Shown in pieces: positions 32,287-39,770 of a DNA stretch of 64,000 nucleotides (position 1 is the stretch's first letter; each line of letters starts with the position of its first letter). The position numbers and the translations under genes are program-made. Under the pieces are notes generated by a model. That model did not search any database, had not been told where the DNA came from, and saw only the letters and a list, made by a program, of their open reading frames with translations. The stretch spans positions 1-64,000 of the forward strand of contig CAZKJG010000009.1 in NCBI GenBank assembly GCA_964553045.1. Reading direction: 5' to 3'. Origin of the DNA: JAWLEP01 sp964553045. Its GTDB lineage: Bacteria > Fermentibacterota > Fermentibacteria > Fermentibacterales > JCC-6.

Positions 32287-33384
32287 TCAGCTATCGGTGG
32301 AGAACAGCCGCAGGTCCTGAATGGTCTGGTACTCGTAGCGAAGGGTGACGCCGGTCACGGAGGGGGCCTCGGGGTTGGATTCCACGCCCTCCACCAGGAA
32401 CTTCACGTAGTTGCCCGAGGGGATGTGGCCGAATATGAGGCCGCCCACCTCGGTGGCGATGGAGTCGGCGTAGCCGTCGGGCGGTTCCGGGGCCACGGAA
32501 GGCGACCCGCTTCCGTCGGCCAGGAGGCACTGGATGCCCTGTCCCACAGGCGGCGCGCTGCCGGAGAAGAGCGCCGCCGGCTCCAGCGCCGAGGTGTGGC
32601 AGTATGCGTGGTAGTTGCCGTCTGCGTAGTCGTAGCTGAGTCCGGGCACACAGGGGTTGAGGAAGATTCCCACCGGATAGCCTTCGGGAACGTCCTCCTC
32701 CCAGATGGTGTAGGAGTCCTCGCTGCGCGCCGGCATGGTGGAGGCGGCCTGCGACCTGGCGGACTGTCCTTCCGAGTCGTTTGACCTCACCGCGTAGAGG
32801 CCGGCCGACTGGGCCGCATGCGTGTACCGGGCTTCCGCCACGCTTTCAGCCACCGTCGCCCAACTCCCCGTGCTGTCGACGTCGAACTCCAACGTGTATG
32901 AGTCCGCTTCGGGAACCGCCGTCCAGCGGACCAGAACGGAGGTGCCGGACGAGGAATCGGCGTCGACCCACACGCTGTCCGGCGCCGTGGTGGAGGTGTG
33001 GCTGACGGTCAGAGGGCCGTCGCTGTAGTCCGACTCCTCGTAGCCCCCCTCCCGTATCTCGCCGCGGACCCAGTAGTCGCCGGCGGGGAAGGTGGCGCAC
33101 TCCCAGTTGAAGCCCGTCTGCTCCACCCCCAGCGACTCGGCTATGAGAACCAGGCCGCTTGCGGGATCGAGGTCGGTGTCCACGTAGATATTGACCCGGG
33201 CGTCGGCCCATCCCTCGGTGTCGAGCGTCCACTGCACTATGTAGCTCTCGTCGGCGGTGGCTCCGCCGGCGGGAGGGGCGGTGATGGTTATCTCGAGGTC
33301 ACTGCCGGTGCCGCCGCAGCCGAGAAGCCCCGCCGCGGCCACTACGCACCAGGTGCGTAGAAGGGCACGCTTTCCGCAGGGCAT
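32287..33384 (-). CDS. FN3-like lipoprotein with C-terminal QTIQ module
   Basis: A 365-residue probable lipoprotein (lipobox LLGC at about residue 23). An N-terminal Ig-like region (ITITAPPAGGATADESYIVQW) is followed by a fibronectin type III-like domain with VRWTAVPEADSYTLEFDVD. The C-terminus holds a module ending YEYQTIQDLRLFSTDS, which resembles the end of the neighbouring lipoprotein at 34263-35081 (FEFQTIQNVRVF). The two are paralogues, at least in part. It starts 3 bases after the beta-lactamase-like gene with only a weak ribosome-binding site. The function is unknown; surface adhesion or polymer binding are possible readings of this architecture. Confidence 0.7.
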   Translation of the reverse strand: MPCGKRALLRTWCVVAAAGLLGCGGTGSDLEITITAPPAGGATADESYIVQWTLDTEGWADARVNIYVDTDLDPASGLVLIAESLGVEQTGFNWECATFPAGDYWVRGEIREGGYEESDYSDGPLTVSHTSTTAPDSVWVDADSSSGTSVLVRWTAVPEADSYTLEFDVDSTGSWATVAESVAEARYTHAAQSAGLYAVRSNDSEGQSARSQAASTMPARSEDSYTIWEEDVPEGYPVGIFLNPCVPGLSYDYADGNYHAYCHTSALEPAALFSGSAPPVGQGIQCLLADGSGSPSVAPEPPDGYADSIATEVGGLIFGHIPSGNYVKFLVEGVESNPEAPSVTGVTLRYEYQTIQDLRLFSTDS

Positions 33385-33387
33385 GCT

Positions 33388-34179
33388 CTAGAGTTCCGCC
33401 AGAGCGTCCAGAGCCATGCGCAGGGCCACGTCGGCCCTCTCCTCGCAGCAGAGCTGGTCGGCAAGCAGGGCCAGGCCCACTCGCCGCCCGTCGGGGTAGA
33501 CCACGATCATGCAGCGCGAAGAACCCGCGGCGTCCACCGACGAGATGCCGTAGACGGCCAGGAAGTCATCGTCGTAGCCCTCCATCACCGGATTCCCGTT
33601 CAGAGGGTCCACCAGAACACGCCGGGCTATGGAGGAGGAGAGCAGGCCGTCCATCTTCGGCAGGACCAGGGCGCAGTCCTCCAGCGTGGACTCGTTGGGA
33701 AGCGGAACGGGCGCGTCCTCCCATTCCAGGAACACGCCGCTGACCTCGGATCCGGACAGCCCCGCGGCGGCCATCCACGATCCGATCTGCTCCGGTTCCA
33801 GTATGGAGAAGAGCTTCATCATGAACTCGTCGTTGCCGGTGCCGGCCACTATCAGGACGTCCTCCAGGCTGCGACTGGGGCCGATCAGGTAGTCCAGGGA
33901 GAGCTCCCCTTCCCGCACCCTCTCCAGCGCCATGGGGAGCAGGAAGATATCGGGGTTTCCTATGTCGAAGTCCCCACCGCCGGACGAAACCGTCTCCTCG
34001 GAGACCATGTCCATGGCAAGGACGCCGAAATCGCCGCCATCGAGGGCGGTGACACCGGCCAGCTTCGACCGCAGCGGGGAAAGGTCGGCCTCCGTGCCGG
34101 TGGAACCCTCGCCGAAGACAGAGGGCTGCGCGGCGGCGGCAGCGGCGATTAGGGCCATGAGGGCAGTCAGGAGTCTCAT
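33388..34179 (-). CDS. Exported beta-lactamase-fold-like protein without catalytic serine
   Basis: The 263-residue product has a signal peptide (MRLLTALMALIAAAAAAQPS). The body resembles class A beta-lactamase-type hydrolases: FGVLAMDMVSEETVSSGG as the first strands, then NPDIFLLPMALERVREGELSLDYLI, LEDVLIVAGTGNDEFMMKL and a C-terminal AVYGISSVDAAGSSRCMIVVY. The SxxK nucleophile motif that should lie where NPDIFLLPM stands is missing, as is the KTG triad; GNDE replaces SDN. A penicillin-binding or hydrolase activity is therefore not expected. The start has GGGAGG before it; an upstream frame runs through the terminator of the preceding gene. It sits between the two paralogous lipoproteins. Confidence 0.6.
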   Translation of the reverse strand: MRLLTALMALIAAAAAAQPSVFGEGSTGTEADLSPLRSKLAGVTALDGGDFGVLAMDMVSEETVSSGGGDFDIGNPDIFLLPMALERVREGELSLDYLIGPSRSLEDVLIVAGTGNDEFMMKLFSILEPEQIGSWMAAAGLSGSEVSGVFLEWEDAPVPLPNESTLEDCALVLPKMDGLLSSSIARRVLVDPLNGNPVMEGYDDDFLAVYGISSVDAAGSSRCMIVVYPDGRRVGLALLADQLCCEERADVALRMALDALAEL

Positions 34180-34213
34180 CTTCACCTCCCGGGCCGTCGC
34201 GCGGCCCTGCAAG

Positions 34214-34243
34214 TAAAAGGCGGGGCCGCCGGGCGGCCCCGCC
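34214..34243 (-). terminator. Rho-independent terminator of the upstream lipoprotein gene
   Basis: On the minus strand an 11-bp stem of GGCGGGGCCGC with its complement and a 3-base loop is followed by TTTTACTT. It lies about 20 bases after the stop of the lipoprotein gene at 34263-35081. Confidence 0.8.
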
Positions 34244-34262
34244 ATCTCTGCCGGGTGTTGGG

Positions 34263-35081
34263 CTAGAAGACCCGTACGTTCTGTATGGTCTGGAACTCGA
34301 AGCTCAGCGTGACCAGAGTGCCGTTCTGTGTCGGCGGGTCCTCCGAGACGTCGTCCACGTTGACCTTCACGTAGTAGTAAGCCGCGGGGTCGGTATAGAC
34401 CTGGCGGACGTAGACCATGTCGCCGGTGCTCAGGTAGTCGGACTCGTTGTCGGCCCAGCTGTCGGGGGCGTAGCCGGAGGTTCCGCCGATGCCGAAGTCG
34501 GAGTCGTAGGCGTCGCCGTAGGTGCCGTAGTTGCCGGCGTAGAAGAGCACGTCATCGTCGCCCTTGGTGTCGTCGTAGGCGTAGATGTCGTAGGTGTTGG
34601 TGTTGGCCACCGAGCGGGTACCGTAGTTGCTGATGTCGCTGCCGGACACGTCACCGAAGTAGAAGCCGGAGTCGTAGCTGGTCTGGGCGTTCTGGTCGCC
34701 GATCACGAAGGTCTCGGTGATCACGACGGGCATGGTGTTCACGGCGGTGGCGAAGCTCTCGGAGTAGTTGTCGCCGCTCTTGGCGCGGACGGAGTAGTAT
34801 CCGGCGCTGGTCGCCTCGTGGGTATAGGTGGTGTTGGCCGTGGTGGTCACGGCGTCGCCGGAGCCCGGCGTGCCGCTTTCGTTGAAGTAGATCTCGTACT
34901 CGTCGGCCTCGTCCACGGCGGTCCAGGTGAGGACGATGCTCGTGCCCTCGGAAGCGTCCGTGTCGATGGTCAAACCGGTGACCGTGGGCAGCGTGCCTCC
35001 GGCTCCACCCGGATCGTCACCCTCGCAGCCGGCCATGAGCATGACGGCAAGCGCCGCAAGCAGAATGGCGTACTTTCTCAT
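34263..35081 (-). CDS. FN3-like lipoprotein with C-terminal QTIQ module
   Basis: A 272-residue lipoprotein (MRKYAILLAALAVMLMAGC, Cys19 at the lipobox). It has one fibronectin type III-like domain (VLTWTAVDEADEYEIYFNES) and an Asp/Tyr/Gly-rich stretch of about 100 residues (DSGFYFGDVSGSDISNYG). It ends in TLSFEFQTIQNVRVF, similar to the end of the lipoprotein at 32287-33384. An acidic D/Y/G composition suggests calcium binding or a repetitive surface structure; no repeats long enough to prove it are visible. Start ATG with AAAGGAG 6 bases upstream; own promoter and terminator flank it. Confidence 0.72.
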   Translation of the reverse strand: MRKYAILLAALAVMLMAGCEGDDPGGAGGTLPTVTGLTIDTDASEGTSIVLTWTAVDEADEYEIYFNESGTPGSGDAVTTTANTTYTHEATSAGYYSVRAKSGDNYSESFATAVNTMPVVITETFVIGDQNAQTSYDSGFYFGDVSGSDISNYGTRSVANTNTYDIYAYDDTKGDDDVLFYAGNYGTYGDAYDSDFGIGGTSGYAPDSWADNESDYLSTGDMVYVRQVYTDPAAYYYVKVNVDDVSEDPPTQNGTLVTLSFEFQTIQNVRVF

Positions 35082-35122
35082 GAATGCTCCTTTCTCAGTT
35101 GATTTCACATTGGACACTGGGC

Positions 35123-35151
35123 AAGATAGCTCCGCCCCCCTACCCTGTCAA
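35123..35151 (-). promoter_or_regulatory. Predicted housekeeping promoter for the lipoprotein at 35081
   Basis: On the minus strand TTGACA (35151-35146), a 17-base spacer and TATCTT (35128-35123), followed by GCCC. It begins only 2 bases beyond the stop of the preceding 800-residue gene. Confidence 0.75.
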
Positions 35152-35153
35152 AT

Positions 35154-37556
35154 CTACCCGCCACCGCCATCGGAGTTCCCTCCCAGTCCCTCAAGGGCGC
35201 GCTCCGCGGCGGAGCGGACGTCCAGCTGGGGGTCCGCGGCAAGCTCCCGCAGCAGGGGTATCGCCGTGCTGTCACCCAGAGCCCCCAGGGCCGCCGCAAC
35301 CCGGGTCCGCACCCTGGAGGACGGGTGGGAGGCCAGCCGAACAACTGCCGCCATCGAAGAGGGCTCTCCAATGCGCTCCAGGGCCTCCACCACGGTGGCG
35401 GTCAGGCCGGGGGACAGGCTGTCTTCCAGGGCCTCCTCCAGGGCCGGGCGGCCGGACGCCTCTCCCATGCGGCCCAGCAGCCAGGCGCAGTTGCCCCTCA
35501 CCCGGGGCCTCTCCGAGGCCAGCAGGCTCTCCGCCAGAGCCGGGACCGCAGGCTCCGGGTTGGCCTTCAGGGCGGACTCCATGGCCCTCAGCTCCAGGCC
35601 GTCCCAGGCGTCGAGCCTGTTCGAGATGACGTACCGCACCGCCTCTCCCCCCCGCCCGGCGAGCTCCTCGCGATGGGCCAGCACCCGCCGGCGGTTCTCG
35701 GCCACCGCCCACTCACTGGCCACCCCGAACAGGGAGTCCAGCTCCAGAGAGGCCGGGTCTCCGACCGGATCATCGGCCAGGCTGTCCGGGGGGCTGCTGC
35801 GGGCGACATCGGCTCCCGCGCCGTAGCTGGGCAGCCGCCAGAAATCCCCGCCGCCAGGGCCCACGAACAGGTCCTCGTCGGCCAGATCCAGGAAGACGGC
35901 GACTCCGCCGAAGCCCCGCCGCCAGGGCGCCTCGCCCTGGCCTCCGCCGGCGGCGGCGTACACGTCGTCGCCGGCCAGATCGGCGAAGAGGCAGGCGGAG
36001 TTGGTGAGGGCCAGCGCCTGGCCCCCGTCTGCGCAGTACCAGTCGTCGCCGTCGGCGTCCAGCAGGAAGCCGGTCGAGAGGTCGTGGGCGCTTCCCTGGG
36101 CCGGGCCGCGGCGCGAGATGTAGACGTCGTCCCCGCCACCCTCCCACAGGCAGCCGGCCGCGAGATGGATCCCCGAGCCCTGGCTGTACTGGGCGGCCGT
36201 GTAGGCGTCCTGGCCGGCCTCGTCGTAGAGCATGCCCAGCCCGTAGAAGTAGGCGGCCCCCTGGCCGAAGACCTCCGCCCGGTAGGTGTCGTTGCCCTCC
36301 CCCAGGTCCGCCAGCAGACCAACCCCTCCGGCCACGAAGGGACGCAGGCCCATGGCGAAGCCCTGGGACATGGCCCGGTGGTCCTCGCGCAGAAGCGGCT
36401 CGTGGGGGTAGCGGAAGCCGGCCAGGTAGGAGTCGTGTCCGGCCCGGTCGCAGAGCGTGCCCCGGCCCGCCGGGCCGCCGAACCCCTGGCCGAAGGCGGC
36501 CACCCTGTAGGAATCGTCGCCTGAGAGGTCCAGCAGGTGGCCTTCGCCCAACATGGCCGCCCCCTGGGACATGTAGTCGGCGCGGTAGGTGTCGTCGCCG
36601 GCAAGGTCGGCCAGCAGGCCCTGGCCCGCCAGGCCGCATCCCTGCGAGAGGGGGCCGGCGGCGTAGGTGTCGTCCCCTGACAGGTCCACCAGCGCCCCCA
36701 GGCCGCCGAATCCAGAGCCCTGGGCTCCGGGCAGCTCGGTGAGGTAGCGGTCGTCCCCGGCCAGATCCATCACCACGGCCACGAACCGCCCGGCGGGAGC
36801 GGCCGCCGCTGCGCAGTGGCCGCGGTAGGTGTCATCGCCGCCGGGGTCGACTATCAGGTCGAACCCGCCTGCGTAGGTGTTTGGCCCGAGGCCGCCCAGG
36901 ACCCAGCTCACGGGGCCGGCGGTGTCGAAAGCGGCCACGGCCCCCTCGACGCCGGGAGCCGCCATCCCGCCGGAGGGAACCGGCATATCCCCCAATTCAA
37001 GTGCCAATTCAAGTGCCAGGCACGTGAACGTGTCGGGGTCCAGGGGAGGGGGGACCGGCCACCGGGAGAGGAGGCCGGCCAGCGATTCGGGCTCCACCTC
37101 CGGGTCGTCGGGCTCCGCCAGTCCCCAGGAGCGGTGGAGGGCTCCGGCGGAGCCCCATTCGCCCGGGTGGTCGGAGTCGGCAAAGACCTGCGGCAGGAGG
37201 CAGACCAGTGTGTCGCCGGCCCCACCTGCGGAGTCGAAGGCGGCCGAATACTCTTCGGACACCCCTTCCAGAAGCGCGAGGAGGTCACCCATGGGGTTGT
37301 CTCCTGAGTAACGAAGCCCGCCTCCGGGAAGGGCGTCCACCTCCCCCGCCAGTATCCCGGGGATTGAATGGATGTCGGTGAGGGCCTCCAGTACCGTGGA
37401 GTCCGGAAGGGCGACGCCCCGGGACCAGTGGCGGTCGAAGTTCATCTGCTCGGGGGTTATGCGCAGGGAGTCCAGGCAGGCGGAGAGCGCGGAGTCCGCC
37501 GCCGCCGGCAGCCGGGGCGACGGAGCCAGGGCCGCTACGATCAGGGCTGTTAGCAT
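35154..37556 (-). CDS. Secreted GDDxY-repeat protein with C-terminal HEAT repeats
   Basis: An 800-residue exported protein of unknown function, starting with a short signal sequence (MLTALIVAALAPSP). About residues 240-600 hold twelve units of roughly 25-40 residues, each with a motif like GDDTYRA followed by SQG/GQG and a turn of the form GxGxLxDL, for example LSGDDTYAAGPLSQGCGLAG. They resemble short beta-solenoid turns with Asp pairs that may bind calcium. The last 120 residues carry HEAT-like helical repeats (LRAMESALKANPEPAVPALAESL type, up to ELAADPQLDVRSAAERAL). GGAGGAGG precedes the ATG. It stands alone upstream of the lipoprotein group and divergent from thiM. A calcium-binding surface or secreted scaffold is only a guess. 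Confidence 0.8.
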   Translation of the reverse strand: MLTALIVAALAPSPRLPAAADSALSACLDSLRITPEQMNFDRHWSRGVALPDSTVLEALTDIHSIPGILAGEVDALPGGGLRYSGDNPMGDLLALLEGVSEEYSAAFDSAGGAGDTLVCLLPQVFADSDHPGEWGSAGALHRSWGLAEPDDPEVEPESLAGLLSRWPVPPPLDPDTFTCLALELALELGDMPVPSGGMAAPGVEGAVAAFDTAGPVSWVLGGLGPNTYAGGFDLIVDPGGDDTYRGHCAAAAAPAGRFVAVVMDLAGDDRYLTELPGAQGSGFGGLGALVDLSGDDTYAAGPLSQGCGLAGQGLLADLAGDDTYRADYMSQGAAMLGEGHLLDLSGDDSYRVAAFGQGFGGPAGRGTLCDRAGHDSYLAGFRYPHEPLLREDHRAMSQGFAMGLRPFVAGGVGLLADLGEGNDTYRAEVFGQGAAYFYGLGMLYDEAGQDAYTAAQYSQGSGIHLAAGCLWEGGGDDVYISRRGPAQGSAHDLSTGFLLDADGDDWYCADGGQALALTNSACLFADLAGDDVYAAAGGGQGEAPWRRGFGGVAVFLDLADEDLFVGPGGGDFWRLPSYGAGADVARSSPPDSLADDPVGDPASLELDSLFGVASEWAVAENRRRVLAHREELAGRGGEAVRYVISNRLDAWDGLELRAMESALKANPEPAVPALAESLLASERPRVRGNCAWLLGRMGEASGRPALEEALEDSLSPGLTATVVEALERIGEPSSMAAVVRLASHPSSRVRTRVAAALGALGDSTAIPLLRELAADPQLDVRSAAERALEGLGGNSDGGGG
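36994..37017. repeat. 12-base tandem duplication inside the GDDxY-repeat gene
   Basis: AATTCAAGTGCC occurs twice in tandem at 36994-37005 and 37006-37017. It encodes a repeated LALE in the protein (residues LALELALEL) in frame, so it is a recent in-frame microduplication. Confidence 0.85.
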
Positions 37557-37630
37557 GCTTCCTCCTCCCGGGGGTTCTTCGTCGGGCGGGGATTAGATAA
37601 CGGCGGCGGACCCTGCGGGCCAGCCCGAGG

Positions 37631-37660
37631 TTGACCCCGGCGGGGTGGTTTACGTACCTT
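37631..37660 (+). promoter_or_regulatory. Predicted promoter of the thiM operon
   Basis: TTGACC (37631-37636), an 18-base spacer and TACCTT (37655-37660). The transcript would start a few bases before the TPP riboswitch. Confidence 0.6.
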
Positions 37661-37666
37661 CGGTGC

Positions 37667-37799
37667 GGGATTGGGGGTGGCCGGGCGGCGGTCCGACCTG
37701 AGAGCATACCCCGCGAACTTGAACCGAGTAATGTCGGCGGAAGGAAATCCCTCCGGGCCTTCCGGCCCGGGTTTCCTCCGCCTCTGACAGGGAGGCGAG
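37667..37799 (+). promoter_or_regulatory. TPP riboswitch (THI element) with expression platform
   Basis: The aptamer spans 37667-37751. P1 is GGGATT (37667-37672) paired with AATCCC (37746-37751). The conserved pyrimidine-binding loop CTGAGA is at 37718-37723. The pyrophosphate-sensor strand is close to the consensus, with CTTGAACCGAGTAATG and later GGCGGAAGGAA. Downstream, CCGGGCC-TTCC-GGCCCGG (37753-37770) forms a strong hairpin. GCCTC (37780-37784) can pair with GAGGC (37792-37796) and cover the thiM ribosome-binding site GGGAGG. The AAGGAAA arm of the aptamer can also pair with TTTCCTCC. So thiamine pyrophosphate most likely represses translation of thiM-thiE. Confidence 0.9.
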
Positions 37800-38606
37800 A
37801 TGACCCACCCCGTGATCGACTATGCGGCCGAGAACCTGCGACAGCTTCGCGACAGCTGCCCCATGATCCACCACATCACCAACAGCGTGGTGACCAACTT
37901 CACGGCCAACATCACCCTCTGCCTGGGGGCCGCCCCGGTGATGGCGCCGGCGGAAGAGGAATCCGCCGAGATGGCCGGCTTCGCGGCCGCGCTTCTGCTG
38001 AATATCGGTACCCTGGACCCGCGGCAGGTGCGCAGCATGCTGGCGGCGGGCAGGGCGGCCAACGAGAAGGGCATTCCCGTTGTTCTGGACCCGGTGGGAG
38101 CGGGGGCCACGGCCCTGCGGACCGATTCGGCCCGCATGCTGGCCGACCAGCTGGATGTCTCGGTCGTGCGGGCCAACGCCGGCGAGGCGCTCACTCTGGC
38201 CGGGGAGTCCGGAAGGGTCCGCGGAGTGGACTCGCGGGACACGGTCGAGGGCCGGACCCGGGCGCTTCGGGATCTGGCCGGGGAGCTGGGATGCGTGGTG
38301 GCCGTAACCGGCCGCGAGGATGTGGTCACCGACGGCAGCCGCCTGATAACCTGCTCCAACGGGCACTCCGTCATGGGCCGCGTGACCGGCACCGGCTGCG
38401 GCGCCAGCACGGCGGTGGCCTGCTTCTGCGCCGCCGGAGAGGACATGCTGCTCTCGGCGCTGTCCGGGCTGGCCTGCTACGCCGTGGCCGGCGAGCTGGC
38501 CGGAAGGGAGGCCGCCGGACCCGGGAGCTTCGTGCCCGCCTTCCTCGACGCCCTGGCCTCGCTGGACGCCAACGCATTCCGGGCCCACGCCCGCATCTCC
38601 GAATGA
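37800..38606 (+). CDS. thiM: Hydroxyethylthiazole kinase
   Basis: Phosphorylates 4-methyl-5-(2-hydroxyethyl)thiazole in the thiamine salvage pathway. The 268-residue protein has the expected motifs: IHHITNSVVTNFTANITL, LGAAPVMAPAEEE, VVLDPVGAGATALR, ANAGEA and the anion-hole/catalytic GTGCGAST near the end. ATG is preceded by GGGAGG, 5 bases away, which is sequestered by the riboswitch platform. It overlaps thiE by four bases. Both genes together convert salvaged thiazole and the pyrimidine precursor into thiamine phosphate; thiD and thiL are not in the window. Confidence 0.96.
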   Translation: MTHPVIDYAAENLRQLRDSCPMIHHITNSVVTNFTANITLCLGAAPVMAPAEEESAEMAGFAAALLLNIGTLDPRQVRSMLAAGRAANEKGIPVVLDPVGAGATALRTDSARMLADQLDVSVVRANAGEALTLAGESGRVRGVDSRDTVEGRTRALRDLAGELGCVVAVTGREDVVTDGSRLITCSNGHSVMGRVTGTGCGASTAVACFCAAGEDMLLSALSGLACYAVAGELAGREAAGPGSFVPAFLDALASLDANAFRAHARISE

Positions 38607-39250
38607 GGGCCGGCGATCTGGCCGTCTACCTGGTGACCGACCCCCGCATGGGCCTGGAGCGCGGCCTGGTGGAGACGGTGCGACTGGCCCTGAAGGCCGG
38701 CGTACGCGCTGTGCAGCTGCGGGACAAGCAGGCCTCCACCCGAAAGCTGATGGAGGACGCCTCGGCGCTGCTGGACCTGTGCAGAAGCCACGGAGCCCTG
38801 CTTCTGGTGAACGACCGGGTGGACGTGGCCATGGGCGTCGGTGCCGACGGCGTGCACCTGGGCCAGGACGACATGCGGGCGGACACGGCGAGGAGGCTGA
38901 TGGGGCAAGAGGCGGTGATCGGAGTATCCGTCCGCACCCCCGACGAGGCGGTCCGGGCCGGTGGGAACGGCGCCGACTACATGGCCGCCAACCTGGTGTA
39001 CGCTACGGCCACCAAGACCGACCTGCCGGAGCCCCTGGGCCCCCGGGGCGTAGGCGAGCTTAGGAAGGCCTGCGGTCTGCCGCTGGTGGCCATCGGCGGA
39101 ATAGACGCAGAAAACGCCGAAGAGGTGATAAGCGCCGGCGCCGACGGTCTGGCCGTGGTCTCCGCCATAATGGCGGCCGACGATCCGGGGGCCGCGGCGT
39201 CCGCCCTGCTGGCCGCGGCTCGAAGGGCTCTGGTAGAGAGGGATTCTTGA
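38603..39250 (+). CDS. thiE: Thiamine-phosphate synthase
   Basis: Joins thiazole phosphate and HMP pyrophosphate to make thiamine phosphate. The 215-residue TIM barrel has VQLRDKQASTRKLMEDA, LLVNDRVDVAMGVGADGVHLGQDDM and the C-terminal VAIGGIDAENAEEVISAGADG. The start ATG overlaps thiM's stop by four bases; a longer in-frame open stretch upstream runs in the wrong frame of thiM. The promoter of the next gene begins 3 bases before its stop codon. Confidence 0.96.
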   Translation: MRAGDLAVYLVTDPRMGLERGLVETVRLALKAGVRAVQLRDKQASTRKLMEDASALLDLCRSHGALLLVNDRVDVAMGVGADGVHLGQDDMRADTARRLMGQEAVIGVSVRTPDEAVRAGGNGADYMAANLVYATATKTDLPEPLGPRGVGELRKACGLPLVAIGGIDAENAEEVISAGADGLAVVSAIMAADDPGAAASALLAAARRALVERDS

Positions 39251-39274
39251 CAGGAGCCGCCGGACGGGTACCTT
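39247..39274 (+). promoter_or_regulatory. Predicted housekeeping promoter of the secreted helical protein
   Basis: TTGACA (39247-39252), a 16-base spacer and TACCTT (39269-39274). The -35 overlaps the thiE stop codon. The downstream gene's ribosome-binding site follows about 45 bases later. Confidence 0.7.
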
Positions 39275-39335
39275 TGGAGGGAAAAGGCCGGCGAGCCCGT
39301 CGCCCGGCCGCCAACAACCTGGAGGGATTTTGGAG

Positions 39336-39767
39336 ATGAGAGAGATTCTGCTCTGCCTTGCGCTGGCAGCATCCGCCATGGCCTTCGGTGGCCTTGACAC
39401 GCCCGACGTTCCCGAGACCCCCGAGGTGGACCTCTCGGAGATAGAGATTCCGGGCATGGAGATACTGGACGGGATCCAGATGGAGCTGGACGAGCTCATC
39501 GCCTCCACCGACTCGCTTCGGACCCTGATCCCCCAGCTTTCCGTCCTTGACGAGGCGTCCGCCGAGCTGGAGGAGCTGCGCGACACCGACCCGGAGCTGG
39601 CCGAGCTTCAGGCCGAGATCAATGCGCTCCATGACGAGCTGGAGGCCGCCAGGACCGAGCTGGAGGCCAAGACCGACGCGATAACCTCCCGTCTCGACGC
39701 CGTCAACGAGTCCGTCACCACCTTCACCGAAGGGCTCCCGGGGCAGGAGAGCAGCGAGACGCGCTAG
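39336..39767 (+). CDS. Small secreted helical/coiled-coil protein, unknown
   Basis: A 143-residue product with a signal peptide (MREILLCLALAASAMAFGG) and then mostly acidic helices. Runs such as ELEELRDTDPELAELQAEIN and HDELEAARTELEAK show heptad-like leucine spacing. It contains no cysteine after the signal and no recognisable domain. GGAGGG lies 9-10 bases before the ATG; a TTG two codons earlier is an alternative start. The strong promoter and the signal peptide suggest an abundant periplasmic or secreted protein. The name coiled-coil is inferred from sequence only. Confidence 0.65.
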   Translation: MREILLCLALAASAMAFGGLDTPDVPETPEVDLSEIEIPGMEILDGIQMELDELIASTDSLRTLIPQLSVLDEASAELEELRDTDPELAELQAEINALHDELEAARTELEAKTDAITSRLDAVNESVTTFTEGLPGQESSETR

Positions 39768-39770
39768 GCC

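Noticed and set aside
37631..38602. N-terminal extension of thiE through thiM
   Set aside because: The frame runs through thiM and the riboswitch in another reading frame; thiE has its own ATGA junction.
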